DNA of 64,000 bases from Dillenia suffruticosa (Eukaryota > Streptophyta > Magnoliopsida > Dilleniales > Dilleniaceae), in contig JAVTVX010000020.1 of NCBI GenBank assembly GCA_033439265.1, positions 18,308,001-18,372,000 of the forward strand, read 5' to 3'. Positions 36,501-46,604 of the stretch are shown here, piece after piece. A program made the translations under genes and the position numbers. The stretch's first letter is position 1. Each line of letters opens with the position of its first letter. The notes beneath the pieces were generated by a model, which saw only the letters and a program-made list of their open reading frames with translations, was not told the origin of the DNA and made no database searches.

Positions 36501-39500
36501 GCCAAACAACCTGAAACAATAATTTAAATCTCTCTCCCTCTCTCTAGCTTTTTTTTTTTTTTTTTTTTTTGGTGAAAACATAAGTTAAAGAGACACACAG
36601 GTGACCATGCCAAACCCAAACCAAAATTTTTTCCATCCCATTAAACTTCACATCGTGACTCATTTCTTCGATCCTACCGTGTGTTTCATTTTCAACAGCC
36701 TTGCCCCAAACAGTTCCTTCAGCTTATTTAGCATCCATCCAAATACATGCTCCACCAACAACCATTCACAAACCCATTCGCAAGTTACTACAGAGTCATT
36801 AAGCCACTTTCCCAGTGAGATTGATCCCAAAACCACCATCTGTAAGATGTGTTGGAACAATAATTTGACCTAGTGACTTAAATTTTGTATCCTTAAATGG
36901 CCCAGAGAATCTTCTTTAAACAGTTTCCAATCTAATCACAGTCAAACAAGAAAGAAATTTGGTAACCTTTCATCAAATCAGCAAAAAAAAATGTAGAAAA
37001 GTAATCTACAAGACTAAAATGCTCCTGCTAAATGCCACTCCTGGAGGAAGTTGATCCCAAATCTTGAGGCCTTTCTCACCAATAACAGGTTTCAAATTCT
37101 TCTGCCTTCATGTATAACCATCCCAGTGGTATTACTCTCAAGATAGATACATCAAGAAGCAAGCAATGGCCCAACCTTACAATCCAAAGTATAGTCCAAT
37201 ATATAACTATGGCCTCTACTACCTAAAGAAATTAATGAAAGTCTTCCTTAGAGAAACTATTAGCCTAGACAGCACTATGACGCAAAGGAATGGAGGCACC
37301 TATTTAATAACCGGCTCATTGAGAAATTTATTAAAACAAAACAAAGAAGCATTGCCCATCACAGTACACATTCCCTCATCATCACTTCATACCCATCTAC
37401 ATAGACTATGATCTGTTGCATTTACAAAGAAACAGAAACTGACTCGACTTATGACAGACACCCACATGAAACCCCGATCAATCCAAAGCTGGATCCTGAT
37501 GTCAAGCCTTGATGCCAGAAACTACACTTTAGCAATATGCGTAGGATGAAGCAAGTCTAACATTCAATAGATACCTAGATTTTCATTTAGGACTCAAATA
37601 ACATACGAAGTGCATCACAAAGATCCTAAAGGCATCAGGTCACTGATGTCTTTGTTGCTACAAACTGATCACAGCCAAGAAGATGAATTTGAGAATTTTG
37701 GAAAGACAAATTCAAAATAGTTGCAAAACTTTCAATACTTTGGAATTTGAATACAAATATGCAGTTAAAAAAAATCTAAATTGATATGCAACAAATGACT
37801 CATCAGTGCACCTGTGAGTAACATGATCCGAAGATGGTTGCACACACTCAAGAGAAACAACTTGGCCTCCAAAATCAGCTTTGAACTTGTTTACAGCTCG
37901 AACCATCTCAGTTGCGGGTCTCTATAAATTGAAAAGTAATAAGCACTGTAGTAAATTATATTCCTCTGAACATGCTACAGAAATATTATTAATTACTATC
38001 CTAAATACGGAAAAACACAAAACAAAGCATCAACATAGAATCTGACATAAACCGAATAAATCCCTCTCCAGCAGCAAGCATAATTAGTACAAATCAGGAA
38101 AAAATTATTATTGATACATCAAGTCCATGCAACTACACAAAATTTACAGCAACCAAGACCACAAAATCAACAGCCTCTACAACTGAAGCAAATAATTTGA
38201 AAAACAACGAAAAATAGCAAACACTTGATGAAAATATCCATAAAACTCCTCAAAGTATTTCCTATCCCCTCAAAATCCTCCTATTTCATTCCCTCCAAAC
38301 CAACCAAAACACGACAAAGGGAACAACCTAAAGATCTCCACCTCGATGCACATACACTCACACCATTCGAAGCCTACAGGATAATTAGTACATATATTGT
38401 TTGAGAACATGGCAATATGCTTACATTACCAAAAAATAATAATAATAATAATAATAATAATAATCTAAAGCTCTTCTATTCTACCACCATCTATTAAAAA
38501 AAATGAAAAAAGCACGTGCACGCACACAAAGCATAAGATATATAGCCTTGTTCCCTTGAACAAACAATATATAAATATATACATAAGTATATTGGCAAAA
38601 AATGTATACATATACATACATATATAAGAAGAAATTCATCTTCCTAATTTCAAACTATGATCCACAAAGCTTTTCCTAGTATGGAGTATTATCTTTAAGG
38701 ATGCTGGCTCCACAGTTATTATATGGACAAATATTGTTTGTATTACTTTTGCCACGAAAGAGGCTAAACATAATTAAAATGAATTTGGGACAGCCATTTG
38801 AGATCTTTGTGGAAAAGTGGTTTTCTCATCTCCTGCCTACATTTTTTACAAAAAGAAAATGCAGTTATTTTACTTTTGTCAAAAAGATTAGATTGAAACA
38901 TTGATATAGGACAGAGAAATGGCTAGAACACATGATGAAACAATATTATTTATATGTAAATAGATGTAGATATTCCTGGAAGCTATGAAGCATGGAAACA
39001 GATATAGGATATATCAAATTTTCAAAAAAAAAAAAAAAGGACATAGACACAGCTAGCAAACATTATGAAACAATATTATTTTTATGTGTATAATTATATA
39101 ATTTAAATAGCATTATTAGATTTTATCAGTAAGTATTACAAAATTAATTTATAAGGGATTTATATATTTCAAACATTACAATAGTTGAATTTACTTTTGA
39201 ATAAAAAACTCCTGTCTGTTATGTCATACAAGTTCTCTATTTTTAACAGAAATAATGAGTACAAAAATAAGCACGAAATGTCCACTATTTAATGTAAGGA
39301 TTATCCAACACATGTCCCTCGAGTGTCCAACAAGTGTTGATGTCCAACACGTGTCAAACATGGACATGGCTTCCATTTTGAAGTGTTCATGCTTCATAGC
39401 CTGGTTGAAATGTTCCCCTTATTTTACAAGGGGCTTTGTCAACGGAAGTACAAGCATGGATTCAAAGCATGACAAATATATGCTTCATTCAACTCAAAGA

Positions 39501-41186
39501 AGTTACATCATGAACTGAATTTCACATAATGATTGGGGAAATCATATGCCTAACATAAAAAAAGTTCAAACAAGGAAGAGCATAGAAGATAATCACAACC
39601 AGGTTCACAATCATTATGTGGCAAATATATTAGGCAAATTCCTTTCTCACCCATTTAAAAGCAAACCATTATGCTCCCATTTTGAAACTTGGCAAAAGCT
39701 TACCATTGTTAACAAAATCAAGACTTAGTGGTCAAAGGGAAACCCTCATGTAATACAATCTCAATATGGATAGAAACAGAGGTCAGATTCAAATTCTGTA
39801 CAATTTAGAAGCTAGAGGTAGATTTCTTGCCAAAAAATCAAGGAAAGAGACCAGATAACAAGCATTATCTTGTCCACTTAGGGGCACGTTAAAACCTATT
39901 TCAAAAGGTTTCTTTTAAGGGGGATTGACTGTAATTAAATTTGGTTTTTTTTTTTTATCGTAGGAGGGTTATTTGTGATTTTGGCCTATTAATTAAAAAA
40001 AAATTAAATACACTTGTGTGTAAAATTGAAACAAATTGATGGATGAGAGTTCAAAATAAAACTAAAACTAAAAGTTTAAAAATAACATGCTTGCCAATTC
40101 CCTCATTGGCTTGGGCATCATTCCAGCATCAATCTAACAGCTAAAAAATTAAATAAATAAAACCTTCTCCCTTTAATTTTTCCCTTTTTCCTCCTTTAGC
40201 CATTGCAATGGCTAATTTTGTTATGAATGATTGTCACAGATAATACCACATATTCTCAACGAGAACCACACATGGTAAAGTTTCAAGTAGTAGCATCCAT
40301 ATGATTGTGAATGAATCTTACATGATTAAATATACTTGAAACAACCATCTTCGCATTCACATTCAATCTAACTTTATCTTAAATATGAAACATCCTGATC
40401 ATGAGCTCATAACCAGCTTTTATGATAGTGTTTCAGATATGTACATTTTAAAGAATGCAAAAAGTGAACTCATACACCTAATTAGTACACCACTCCTCAT
40501 GAGTACCTAAAACACTGATGCTGCTCGAATTCATCATATATGAGAATTGTTCACTCTAGAATGTATCCTTTTGCATCCTCCAATTTCCTAAAATTACAAA
40601 AGTTGGGATATGGGAGTAAACATTCCGCAAATAATCATAACCGGAAGAGAGGAAAATCCCATTTACTGCAAGATGCTAAGTCAAAGCCAAATCATAAATC
40701 ATATTTTAGGACATTTTCCAGATGTTTTCCCGTCCTAAACTAGTATTCTTAATTCTTCCAAATAGGATGGGACGCCCGGTGTTTTCTTACATAGCTACAT
40801 TTGGAAATTTGATGAAATCATAAAGAAGAAAATTAAAATCAATAAACAAGCATTGCAAATTTCAGGTACTTGGGCACGTAGGAAGCAGCAATTGAAGACC
40901 AAATGGAAAAGGAGAATGAGCCAACCTTATAAACGCACTCGGAGAGGACCATGCAACAGAGAATATCCTGCAAATCGGAGACGGAATCGGCCTTGACGGC
41001 ATAGCAAAGATCTTGAATTTGCCTCTTGTGCTTCTCGTACTCTTCCTGAATTTTCTTCCTCTGTTCTCGGGAGTGCGTCCAAGGCCATTTGTGAGTCCAT
41101 TGAGGAGGCCATGACACCTTCAATATCTTCACTCTCTGGTCTCTGATCCATGACTCCACTTTGCTCTGTACCGCTTCCATAATCAT
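9347..41186 (-). CDS. class 3 lipase fused to a P-loop GTPase-like domain with a C-terminal membrane segment (14 exons)
   Basis: Exons in transcript order: 41186-40926, 37921-37812, 33725-33663, 33550-33358, 33201-33097, 33002-32872, 32764-32194, 23839-23774, 23618-23542, 15186-14908, 12603-12264, 12167-12015, 10733-10200 and 9535-9347. All introns are GT-AG, all phases join, and the total of 3072 nt gives 1023 residues plus stop. Residues 1-87 hold a conserved charged N-terminus ([20 protein letters not shown]). The lipase_3 domain has GHSLGG with nucleophile Ser240 and a probable acid Asp307 in PEDLVP. An acidic linker and a conserved middle block follow. The GTPase-like part has P-loop GLEGAGKT (730-737), DSKG (776-779) and TNKF (854-857). 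A Gly/Ala-rich hydrophobic segment lies at about 993-1018. It resembles the plant lipase class 3 protein I recall as Arabidopsis At3g07400 (about 1000 residues). The natural substrate is not known to me. All three catalytic-type signatures look intact. Start could be Met at 41186 or 41180. Confidence 0.9.
10200..10733 (-). CDS. lipase-GTPase gene, exon 13
   Basis: Encodes 178 residues, starting [20 protein letters not shown]. It contains the hydrophobic strand [14 protein letters not shown] in the G4 position and [10 protein letters not shown] in the G5 position. It ends SRQ with donor GTATAC. Confidence 0.92.
12015..12603 (-). CDS. lipase-GTPase gene, exons 11-12 (P-loop split by an intron)
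   Basis: Exons 12603-12264 and 12167-12015, separated by a 96-bp intron that falls inside the P-loop. Exon 11 ends VKLIGLE and exon 12 begins [12 protein letters not shown]. Exon 12 also has DSKG, a DxxG-type G3 motif, near its end. Confidence 0.92.
14908..15186 (-). CDS. lipase-GTPase gene, exon 10
   Basis: Begins in phase 2 (AG/A ATA TAT GAA) and ends ...VHAQVNGNW with donor GTATCA. It joins exon 11 as [13 protein letters not shown]. This exon has a near-identical copy at 402-680 on the other strand. Confidence 0.93.
15343..15361 (+). mobile_element. ultra-short A-tailed retroposon insertion (19 nt)
   Basis: TTATATC plus an A-run, flanked by perfect 14-bp repeats AAAGGGCAACACTC at 15329-15342 and 15362-15375. 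It lies in intron 9 and is also present in the duplicated arm, so it predates the duplication. The body-tail joint is ATC-A(n), not ACC-A(n). Confidence 0.55.
15522..15676 (+). repeat. left terminal inverted repeat of the MULE
   Basis: About 155 bp, pairing with 18739-18893 at roughly 75-80% by eye. The first 39 bp are also present, inverted, at 26-64. Confidence 0.8.
16690..18480 (-). mobile_element. LINE fragment (RTE-like): endonuclease and start of reverse transcriptase, nested in the MULE
   Basis: Minus strand. Around 17450-17776 the frame gives an endonuclease C-terminal region with [20 protein letters not shown] and [16 protein letters not shown]. Next, at 16920-17310, come [33 protein letters not shown] and [11 protein letters not shown]. 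At 16690-16900 come [20 protein letters not shown] and [15 protein letters not shown], the linker and early RT of plant RTE-type LINEs. There are several stops and frameshifts, and the catalytic RT core is missing. The 5' limit (about 18480) is uncertain; 18232-18480 may be its upstream coding part. Confidence 0.75.
18739..18893 (-). repeat. right terminal inverted repeat of the MULE
   Basis: Reverse complement of the left repeat. The homology extends from the outer GGTAAATT to the inner AGATTGAGAA block. Confidence 0.8.
18894..19667. other. intron 9 sequence between the MULE and the hAT element
   Basis: Ordinary AT-rich intron sequence; nothing recognised. Confidence 0.5.
20031..20040 (+). 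promoter_or_regulatory. TATA box of the hAT transposase gene
   Basis: CTATAAATAG, followed by a CT- and AC-rich leader of more than 200 nt typical of plant hAT genes. Confidence 0.5.
20570..20715 (+). pseudogene. hAT transposase BED zinc-finger region
   Basis: Reads [20 protein letters not shown] then KICQQKYKF and TLKRHI. The CxxC and H residues of a BED finger are present. The frame closes soon after, so the finger is no longer joined to the catalytic part. Confidence 0.75.
21800..22420 (+). pseudogene. hAT transposase C-terminal region (dimerisation domain)
   Basis: [20 protein letters not shown] at the start and, after a frame change, the hallmark [20 protein letters not shown] plus [19 protein letters not shown] and [11 protein letters not shown]. 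These match the conserved hATC block (TVxSESAFSxGGRV). Confidence 0.82.
22858..23541. other. remaining intron 9 sequence upstream of exon 9
   Basis: AT-rich and without a recognised element. Intron 9 (15187-23541) would be about 1.8 kb without the MULE and hAT. Confidence 0.5.
23542..23839 (-). CDS. lipase-GTPase gene, exons 8-9
   Basis: Two small exons: 23839-23774 ([20 protein letters not shown] plus TS, 22 residues, phase 0) and 23618-23542 ([20 protein letters not shown] onward, ending phase 2 within AGA). They are separated by 155 bp and isolated between two 8.35-kb introns. The phases fit exon 7 and exon 10 exactly. Confidence 0.87.
23840..24711. other. intron 7, 3' portion
   Basis: Contains short AT and GT microsatellites (about 24152-24169 and 24456-24471) and A/G-runs. 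No gene. Confidence 0.5.
24717..25157 (-). repeat. copia 3' LTR
   Basis: Begins TGTTGAAG and ends TTCAACA in window orientation. It pairs with 29282-29727 with about ten substitutions and two small gaps. Confidence 0.93.
29282..29727 (-). repeat. copia 5' LTR
   Basis: Same ends as the other LTR. The tRNA-Met primer-binding sequence follows immediately on the minus strand. Confidence 0.93.
29922..30146. mobile_element. Tourist-like (PIF/Harbinger) MITE
   Basis: A 225-bp element with related inverted ends (left GGGGGTTTTTGGTTTACAC, right on the minus strand GGGGAGTGTTTGGTTAAAGG, both followed by GGAAT...GAAT). It is flanked by TAA on both sides (29919-29921 and 30147-30149), the Tourist target duplication. 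It lies in intron 7. Confidence 0.8.
30150..32193. other. intron 7, 5' portion
   Basis: About 2 kb of AT-rich intron. A pair of similar 80-bp blocks at about 30220-30300 and 30295-30375 (ATCAACCGGAATTCTAGCA versus ATCAACCAGAATTCTACCA) forms a diverged tandem duplication. Nothing else recognised. Confidence 0.45.
32194..33725 (-). CDS. lipase-GTPase gene, exons 3-7 (lipase domain core and acidic linker)
   Basis: Five exons (33725-33663, 33550-33358, 33201-33097, 33002-32872, 32764-32194) separated by short introns of 94-156 bp. They encode [19 protein letters not shown], the [17 protein letters not shown] block, an acidic Ser/Glu-rich insert, [20 protein letters not shown] (nucleophile Ser240) and [21 protein letters not shown] long, polar, poorly conserved stretch in exon 7 ends in [10 protein letters not shown]. 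Confidence 0.92.
33726..37811. other. intron 2 of the lipase-GTPase gene
   Basis: 4.1 kb with no recognised complete element. It holds a degenerate tandem repeat at 36327-36482 and a T-run of about 24 nt near 36549-36572 followed by GGTGAAAAC. Confidence 0.5.
36327..36482. repeat. degenerate tandem repeat, about 60-bp unit, 2.5 copies
   Basis: Units start CCATGGCATGGACACTATTA, CCATGACAGAGCCTGGACAC and CCATGACAGAACCCTGGCAC and share a GCTGCAACAGGC block. It could be the internal repeat of an unrecognised transposon. Confidence 0.6.
37812..37921 (-). CDS. lipase-GTPase gene, exon 2
   Basis: Acceptor TTTATAG, then [20 protein letters not shown], ending phase 2 at donor GTGCAC. It joins exon 1 as VYK-RPATEM. 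Confidence 0.88.
37922..40925. other. intron 1 of the lipase-GTPase gene
   Basis: 3.0 kb. It contains an AAT microsatellite, TATA/CATA-rich simple sequence (about 38560-38630) and a diverged direct repeat (about 38909-38965 and 39039-39095, each with ATGAAACAATATTATTT). No gene. Confidence 0.5.
38430..38464. repeat. AAT trinucleotide microsatellite
   Basis: About eleven AAT units in intron 1. Confidence 0.85.
40926..41186 (-). CDS. lipase-GTPase gene, exon 1
   Basis: Encodes residues 1-87 and ends in SECVYK with donor GTTGGC at phase 0. The family pattern ([16 protein letters not shown]) favours the second Met at 41180, but the first, six nt upstream, is equally readable. Confidence 0.9.
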
Positions 41187-41189
41187 CCC

Positions 41190-41193
<4 letters not shown>

Positions 41194-41235
<42 letters not shown>
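41194..41235 (-). promoter_or_regulatory. CT microsatellite in the 5' leader of the lipase-GTPase gene
   Basis: Twenty-one AG units on the plus strand, (CT)n in the sense of the gene, ending about 8 nt before the first ATG. CT-rich leaders and core promoters are common in plants (Y-patch, GAGA-type elements). I see no TATA box nearby. Confidence 0.5.
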
Positions 41236-41238
<3 letters not shown>

Positions 41239-43440
41239 AGGGGAAGTTTATGGCGGCAGCATATGCTGAGGGATCAGAAAGGTACTATCAGCGCGAAACC
41301 GAAAACGAGAGAGACACTTTCATTGCTTCTTCAAAGCTTTAATTTAACCCTCTTCCCCTATTCCTTTTTCCCTTAAAAAAAAAAGTTGGGGTTTCCGTAT
41401 TTTATCGATTATTTTCAGTTTTTTTTAAAAAAAACCTGGCGGTGGCGTGTTTTTTTAAGGTTTGCGTAACGCAACGTTTCGACCATTTTTCTAGTTGGGC
41501 CAATCATCGATTGGATTATAGGTTTCATCTTCTCGGACACGTAATGTAACAGAGAGGACAAAAAAGGAAGGATCGTCTTCCATCTGGGCAACATCAGAAT
41601 TAATAATTTCAACAAATTAATTACATTTAATGAAATCAAAAATGAATTTTCGAGGAAGGGATGCTTTTTAAGTTTTTTTTTTTTTACCGATCGAATCCAA
41701 ATATTATATGATTAAACCGAATCCAGATATTAAGAAATTATCTCTCATAAATTTCATTTCTTCATTTTCATAACTCAAAACTTATGTTTGAGTGAGTGCG
41801 ATATTCTACTACTATACCCATGGGAGTTTGATAATACTTTTTAACTTCTTTGCATAGGAAAATTCACTTTTCAAATGATTACTTGACTCACATGTTTATC
41901 TAAAATCTTTTCTAATAATTCATAGTTCAACAACCTATTATCACAAGATTAGAGCTACTCGAGCCTATTAGGTCACACCACCCATAAACGATCGAACATG
42001 TCCGCAATCTCTCAATTGAGTGCTCTCTAGATCCAACACTCTTTTCAACCCCACGGTCATCCCAGCTCTCGGTAACCAAGCTTCTCAATTACTCTGCTTC
42101 TTTGTAGATGTGTTCCATTAACATAAGCGTAATTCATTCCATTACGCAGTAAATACAACTTAAACCATCCATTAAAGAAATAAATCTCTAACAAATATAA
42201 ATCATCCTCAATCGAATATGAATCTTCCATATTCCGAGGAAAATCTCCCTCAACAAAGAAATATATCTCAATAGCCACTCCCAATAAGGTAGGAAGCTTT
42301 TACGACAACTTAAACCTTCTTTAATCCACATGATACTAAATCTCTTAGTTATCTTTGACTATCAGCAATTTCTCTACAAGAAAATTAGGATTTCAATACA
42401 TTTAAATTCATACGAAACTTATCATACACACAGGCTATATATATTCGGCACCAACAACCATCTAGGTACATTTTGTGGAACTCTACACTTATTACACAAA
42501 CACAACATAAAACTATCACGGCTCTTTTTAATCTATTTCTTATTCTCTAAAACCGTCTTTCTAATTTGATTGTCGGAGTCTTTCCATCGGAACGTGATCC
42601 ACGTGGTAGTGGTATTTACAGATCTCATCATTGTCCAAAACTCTTCATCATTTTAGTTTCACACTTGGGTCAACGAAACAAGTATTTATTAAGCAAACTC
42701 ACCTCCAACATCTTCTATTATAAGTAATTTTTTCTTTTTTTCCCTAACCTAAGACTTATTCTATGAACATGAGTTATAACTTCAAATTATATAATATTGC
42801 AAGTGTCTAGACCTAACCAATATTCCTAAAGCTAGAAATCAAATTGGTCAACAAGTACCAATTTGAACCCAACAAAACTAGAATCATGGGAACCAAAACT
42901 TGAAACCATTTAGCCAAAGAATCAAAGAAAAAAAAATGAAAGGACAAAATACCTCTCCACTTGGAAGGTCATTTTAATTGGAATGACCAATTATTATTTT
43001 ATTAATTATTAAACTAAATCAAACAACTACAACAATAGCTATCTAAATTTTAATCTCAAATTTTAAATTTGGTTGTTTGAAAAACAAATATAAGAGAGAA
43101 AAAAGAAAACAAATTTGAAGTATAAAAGCAAAAATAATGAAACTAAAAAATAAAAATAACAATAAACTGTTTATAAAAATTTAAAATAATAAGAGAGATA
43201 ATTTAATTAATTTTAATTCTCTTACGTCATTCATTTTTATTTAAAATTATCTTCTCAACTAACTGTTTAATTTTTATATCTTTACGAATAATTTATATTC
43301 ATATTTTTCATTGTCTATTCTAATATTTCACTAAATATCATATATTTAAGATTTCGCTCCTCTTAACCGGTACATTTTTAGATTTTTCGTTACATATGCC
43401 TAAACTATTTTACGCGATATTCTCGCACATAGTTATTAAA
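41236..43440. other. intergenic, 5' flank of the lipase-GTPase gene
   Basis: AT-rich without a supported gene, apart from a SINE-like copy at 41673-41834. Confidence 0.45.
41673..41834 (-). mobile_element. SINE copy, T-run-headed family (family 2), diverged
   Basis: Plus strand: a T13 run then ACCGATCGAATCC. The element ends in the complement of a tRNA-like head (CCATGGGTATAGTAGTAGAA on the minus strand). The flanks TGCTTTTTAAG (41662-41672) and TACTTTTTAAC (41835-41845) may be an 11-bp target duplication with two mismatches. Confidence 0.4.
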
Positions 43441-43620
43441 TCCGAACCAACCCACCGGTCAAACCGGATCATTTCTCAACCCATAAACTATACGGGTTGA
43501 TCCGCTAGATGGACCGTGTATGCAACCAACCCAGATAAACTTGCGAGCAATGAGGGTCAACCCGCAAACCGTGTGACCCGAGGGTTTGGGCAAACCGTGT
43601 GAACCACGGGTTTTTTCCAA
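43440..43620. repeat. GC-richer block with CCGG/GGGTT motifs, probably transposon-derived
   Basis: Contains repeated ACCGGTCAAACCGG, ACGGGTTGATCC, GGGTCAACCCGC and CCGTGTGACCCG motifs, sharply different from the AT-rich surroundings. Similar blocks form subterminal regions of plant hAT elements, but I found no inverted repeat or target duplication. Confidence 0.35.
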
Positions 43621-43901
43621 ACCCTCTCCACTACGCTCTCAACCAATATCTATCCCTTCATCTTACCCAAATAAGAAATAACATGGAGAAAATAAAAATA
43701 AAGAAGGTTTTGGAAAGACAAAAAAGTGGTTTTAGGTCACAAATGGTATCGGCCGGTGACGGTAAAGGGAGTACATCAAAGATAAATTGAGAAATGAAGC
43801 GAGCGTCAAAGATAAAGGAAGAAATGAAGCGAGAGCATGCCCTGGAGAAAACCCCTGTTACTCTTCGCTGATGCGGTAGCAAAGTCCCATCAAACGTCGC
43901 C

Positions 43902-44010
43902 ATGGTGAAGTACTCCAGAGAACCCGACAATCCCACTAAATCCTGTAAGGCCAGGGTTTTGATCTTCGAGTTCGTTTCAAGAACACCAAGGGGATAGCTC
44001 ATGCAATCAG
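43902..44010 (+). pseudogene. 60S ribosomal protein L17 (uL22) gene fragment
   Basis: Starts ATG and reads MVKYSREPDNPTKSCKAR, the N-terminus of eukaryotic L17. One nucleotide is missing after the AGG codon; in the next frame it continues as FDLRVRFKNTK and AHAIR, matching the expected residues. Similarity ends after about 37 codons, near the place where plant genes for this protein have their first intron, so it looks like exon 1 copied with some upstream leader. No later exons are visible. It lies next to the left end of the second hAT element, which may have carried it. Most probably non-functional. Confidence 0.8.
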
Positions 44011-45461
44011 ATAAAGGGAGAGATGATTTTTTGGGGGGATAGAGAGAGAGGGGTCTAATCTTTCTGTACCCAACGAAAAATAGAGGTGGGTCTAAGAGTT
44101 TTGTACAGAGCAATTCGGATAGTACCCTTCCTGGATACGAATATGGATCAGCATATTCAATATCCACAGATATCCGAACCGATCCGAAAAGTTGGGGCGT
44201 AAATAAGTCATTACAAAATGTTCAAATTAAAATCCTAAAACTACTCTTGTTCTCTCCTGCCTTCATCTTAACATCTTTTCTTTTCGCCTTCTCACATACA
44301 TCTTGTTCTACCTTGGCTGCCTTCAACCTTCGATCCTTCAATTTGGTGAATTTTCTTGTTATCATGAGTTTTTGCTAGCGCCACCAAGACTTCAAGTGTG
44401 TGATTATGGACCTAATTGAGGTATAGATGCCATCTTTGTCAATTGTTCATTTTTATCTTTTTTTTAACAAAAAAAAAGTTTGTTTTTCCTTTTACTTTTT
44501 GAGGATATATGCTTGTTGTTCCGGTGAGATGTTATTCTTTTACTTTTTTCCCTGTTCTGGAGGGAAGAAAATTTTGGAAGTATTGGAAGAAAGAGAGTTT
44601 TGAGGATTGTTTATGTTCTGTTGTGGAAATAATGTTTGGATGAAATTAATACCAACTTTAAAATATTTTCCTATTTTGGAGGGAAGAAAATTTTGAAAGT
44701 AGCGGAAGAAATTTTAAATTATTGTCCTTTTTGAAGATTTTTTTAAAGTGAGAATTTTCCTATTCTGTAAGTTGTTTTTGTTCTGTGGATTATTCATTTC
44801 TGTGGACTATTCTGTTCATGAATTTTTTGGAGGGGTTGTGGTAGCTTGACACAAAGCGAATCTGCTCTATTTTTTTGAATTGTTCTGTTCATGATTTTTT
44901 TTTTGTTTATGAATTTTTCTATCACTTTTCTTATTGATCTGCTAGAAATTATTTTTACCAAAAATTTCACTACTTTAGAATTGGGTTTTGAGGACAACTG
45001 TGGATTCGAAGGCAAATCATGAAATTAAAGCCTTTTGATGGAGAATTGACTAAATTAGTTGCAAAAATGTTGAACATGATATTTGTTTGCAACTATATTA
45101 ATTGACTAAATTAGTGACAAATTTCACTATTTGATTGTAACTATGGAAATCATGTTTGATCGTAACTAAATTAATGGCAAAAATGCTGAACATGACTAAA
45201 AATTAAGGCTTTTGATGAAAAATTTGACTAAATTAATTGATGGATTTTGAGGACAAGTTTGATTATAACTATATTTTTTATTTGATTGTAATTCATGAAA
45301 TCATGAATTTTTACAATTTGTTTGCTATGGTTGTTCTATTTTTGAAAATATCAAGTACGGGAGAAAATACCAAACCTAAAATTATTGCTAAAATTTCATC
45401 TACTCCTCTAGATTCAACGCAACCCATGTCTTCTACTATCCCCGAGTGAGCAACTAATTCA

Positions 45462-45671
45462 GTGAAGCCACCACTTCCTAAGGTGAGGATGAAAAAATCT
45501 TCTGCATGGAATCATTTTAATAAGGTTAAGGGCTATCCCAAAGATAACAAGAAGGTTTCTTGTAAATATTGTAAAATTCTTATTGGTTGTTCAAGTCGAA
45601 ATGGTACTACTTCCCTCCATAACTGCATAGTTAGGTGCAAAAAGTATCATTACAATGCGAAAAAAAGGTAA
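45462..45671 (+). pseudogene. hAT-2 transposase BED zinc finger
   Basis: SSAWNHFNKVKGYPKDNKKV followed by SCKYCK and a TTSLHNCIVRC segment. The C-x2-C half of the finger is present and matches the family pattern, but a canonical second His is not clear. Confidence 0.7.
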
Positions 45672-46604
45672 AAAAAAACTTTGGAATTTCAATTTAATGA
45701 AGGAAATGGGGGAAAATGATGACAAGTTATATCTTTGATTAAGATAGTTGTTGGAAGAAACTTGCTAAGATGATAATTATTGATGAACTTCATTTCAACC
45801 ATGTGGGAAAGGAAGGATTTCATGAATTTATCTTTGACTTCAACCCAAGTTCTTGATTCCCACACACTTCATTGTAGTTAGAGATTGTTATAATCTGTAT
45901 TGGGAGGAAAAGAAAAAAACAAAAAACTTTTTAGGAGTGTTGTCTTCACATATTTGTCTCAAAACTGATACATGGACAACCATTTAGAATTTGAATTACA
46001 TGTCTCTCACAACTCATTTCATCGATGAAAATTGGATATTGCACAAAAAAAACCTCAATTTTTGTCCAATTAGTAGTCATGCTGGTGAATTTATTAATAA
46101 AACAATAGAGAGCTGCTTAATCAATTGGGGGATTAGCAAAGTTCTTTCGTAATAGTAGATAATGTTAGTTCAAATGACAATAGCCCTCAGTACTTGAAAA
46201 AAAAAACTTAACAGATGGAAGGGAACTATTTTAAATGGTGAATATTTGCACATGAGATGTGTTGCTCATATTTTAAGCCTGGATGTGCATGAGGGTTTAA
46301 AAGATTTAGATGAATATATTGCTAGAATCAGATCAGCTATTCGGTATGTTAGGTCCTCTCCAGCAAGAGCTCAAAAGTTCAAATCTTGTGTGGAAAAAGA
46401 ATGAATAAAGAGCAAAAACTTTCTTTATTTGGATGTTGAAACAAGGTGGAATTCCACCTACTTAATGTTAGAGATAGTTTTGAAATTCTAGAAAACTTTT
46501 GATTTGTTAGAGGTAATTGATAGTAAGTATGCGGAAAAGTTAACTCCTAAATCTCAAATTCCCAAAGATGAAAGTGCTGATGAAATGATGAAGCCGATGC
46601 CGAT

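Noticed and set aside
43658-44167. 169-codon minus-strand open frame as a gene
   Set aside because: Its middle is the antisense of the ribosomal protein L17 fragment; the plus strand carries the recognisable protein.
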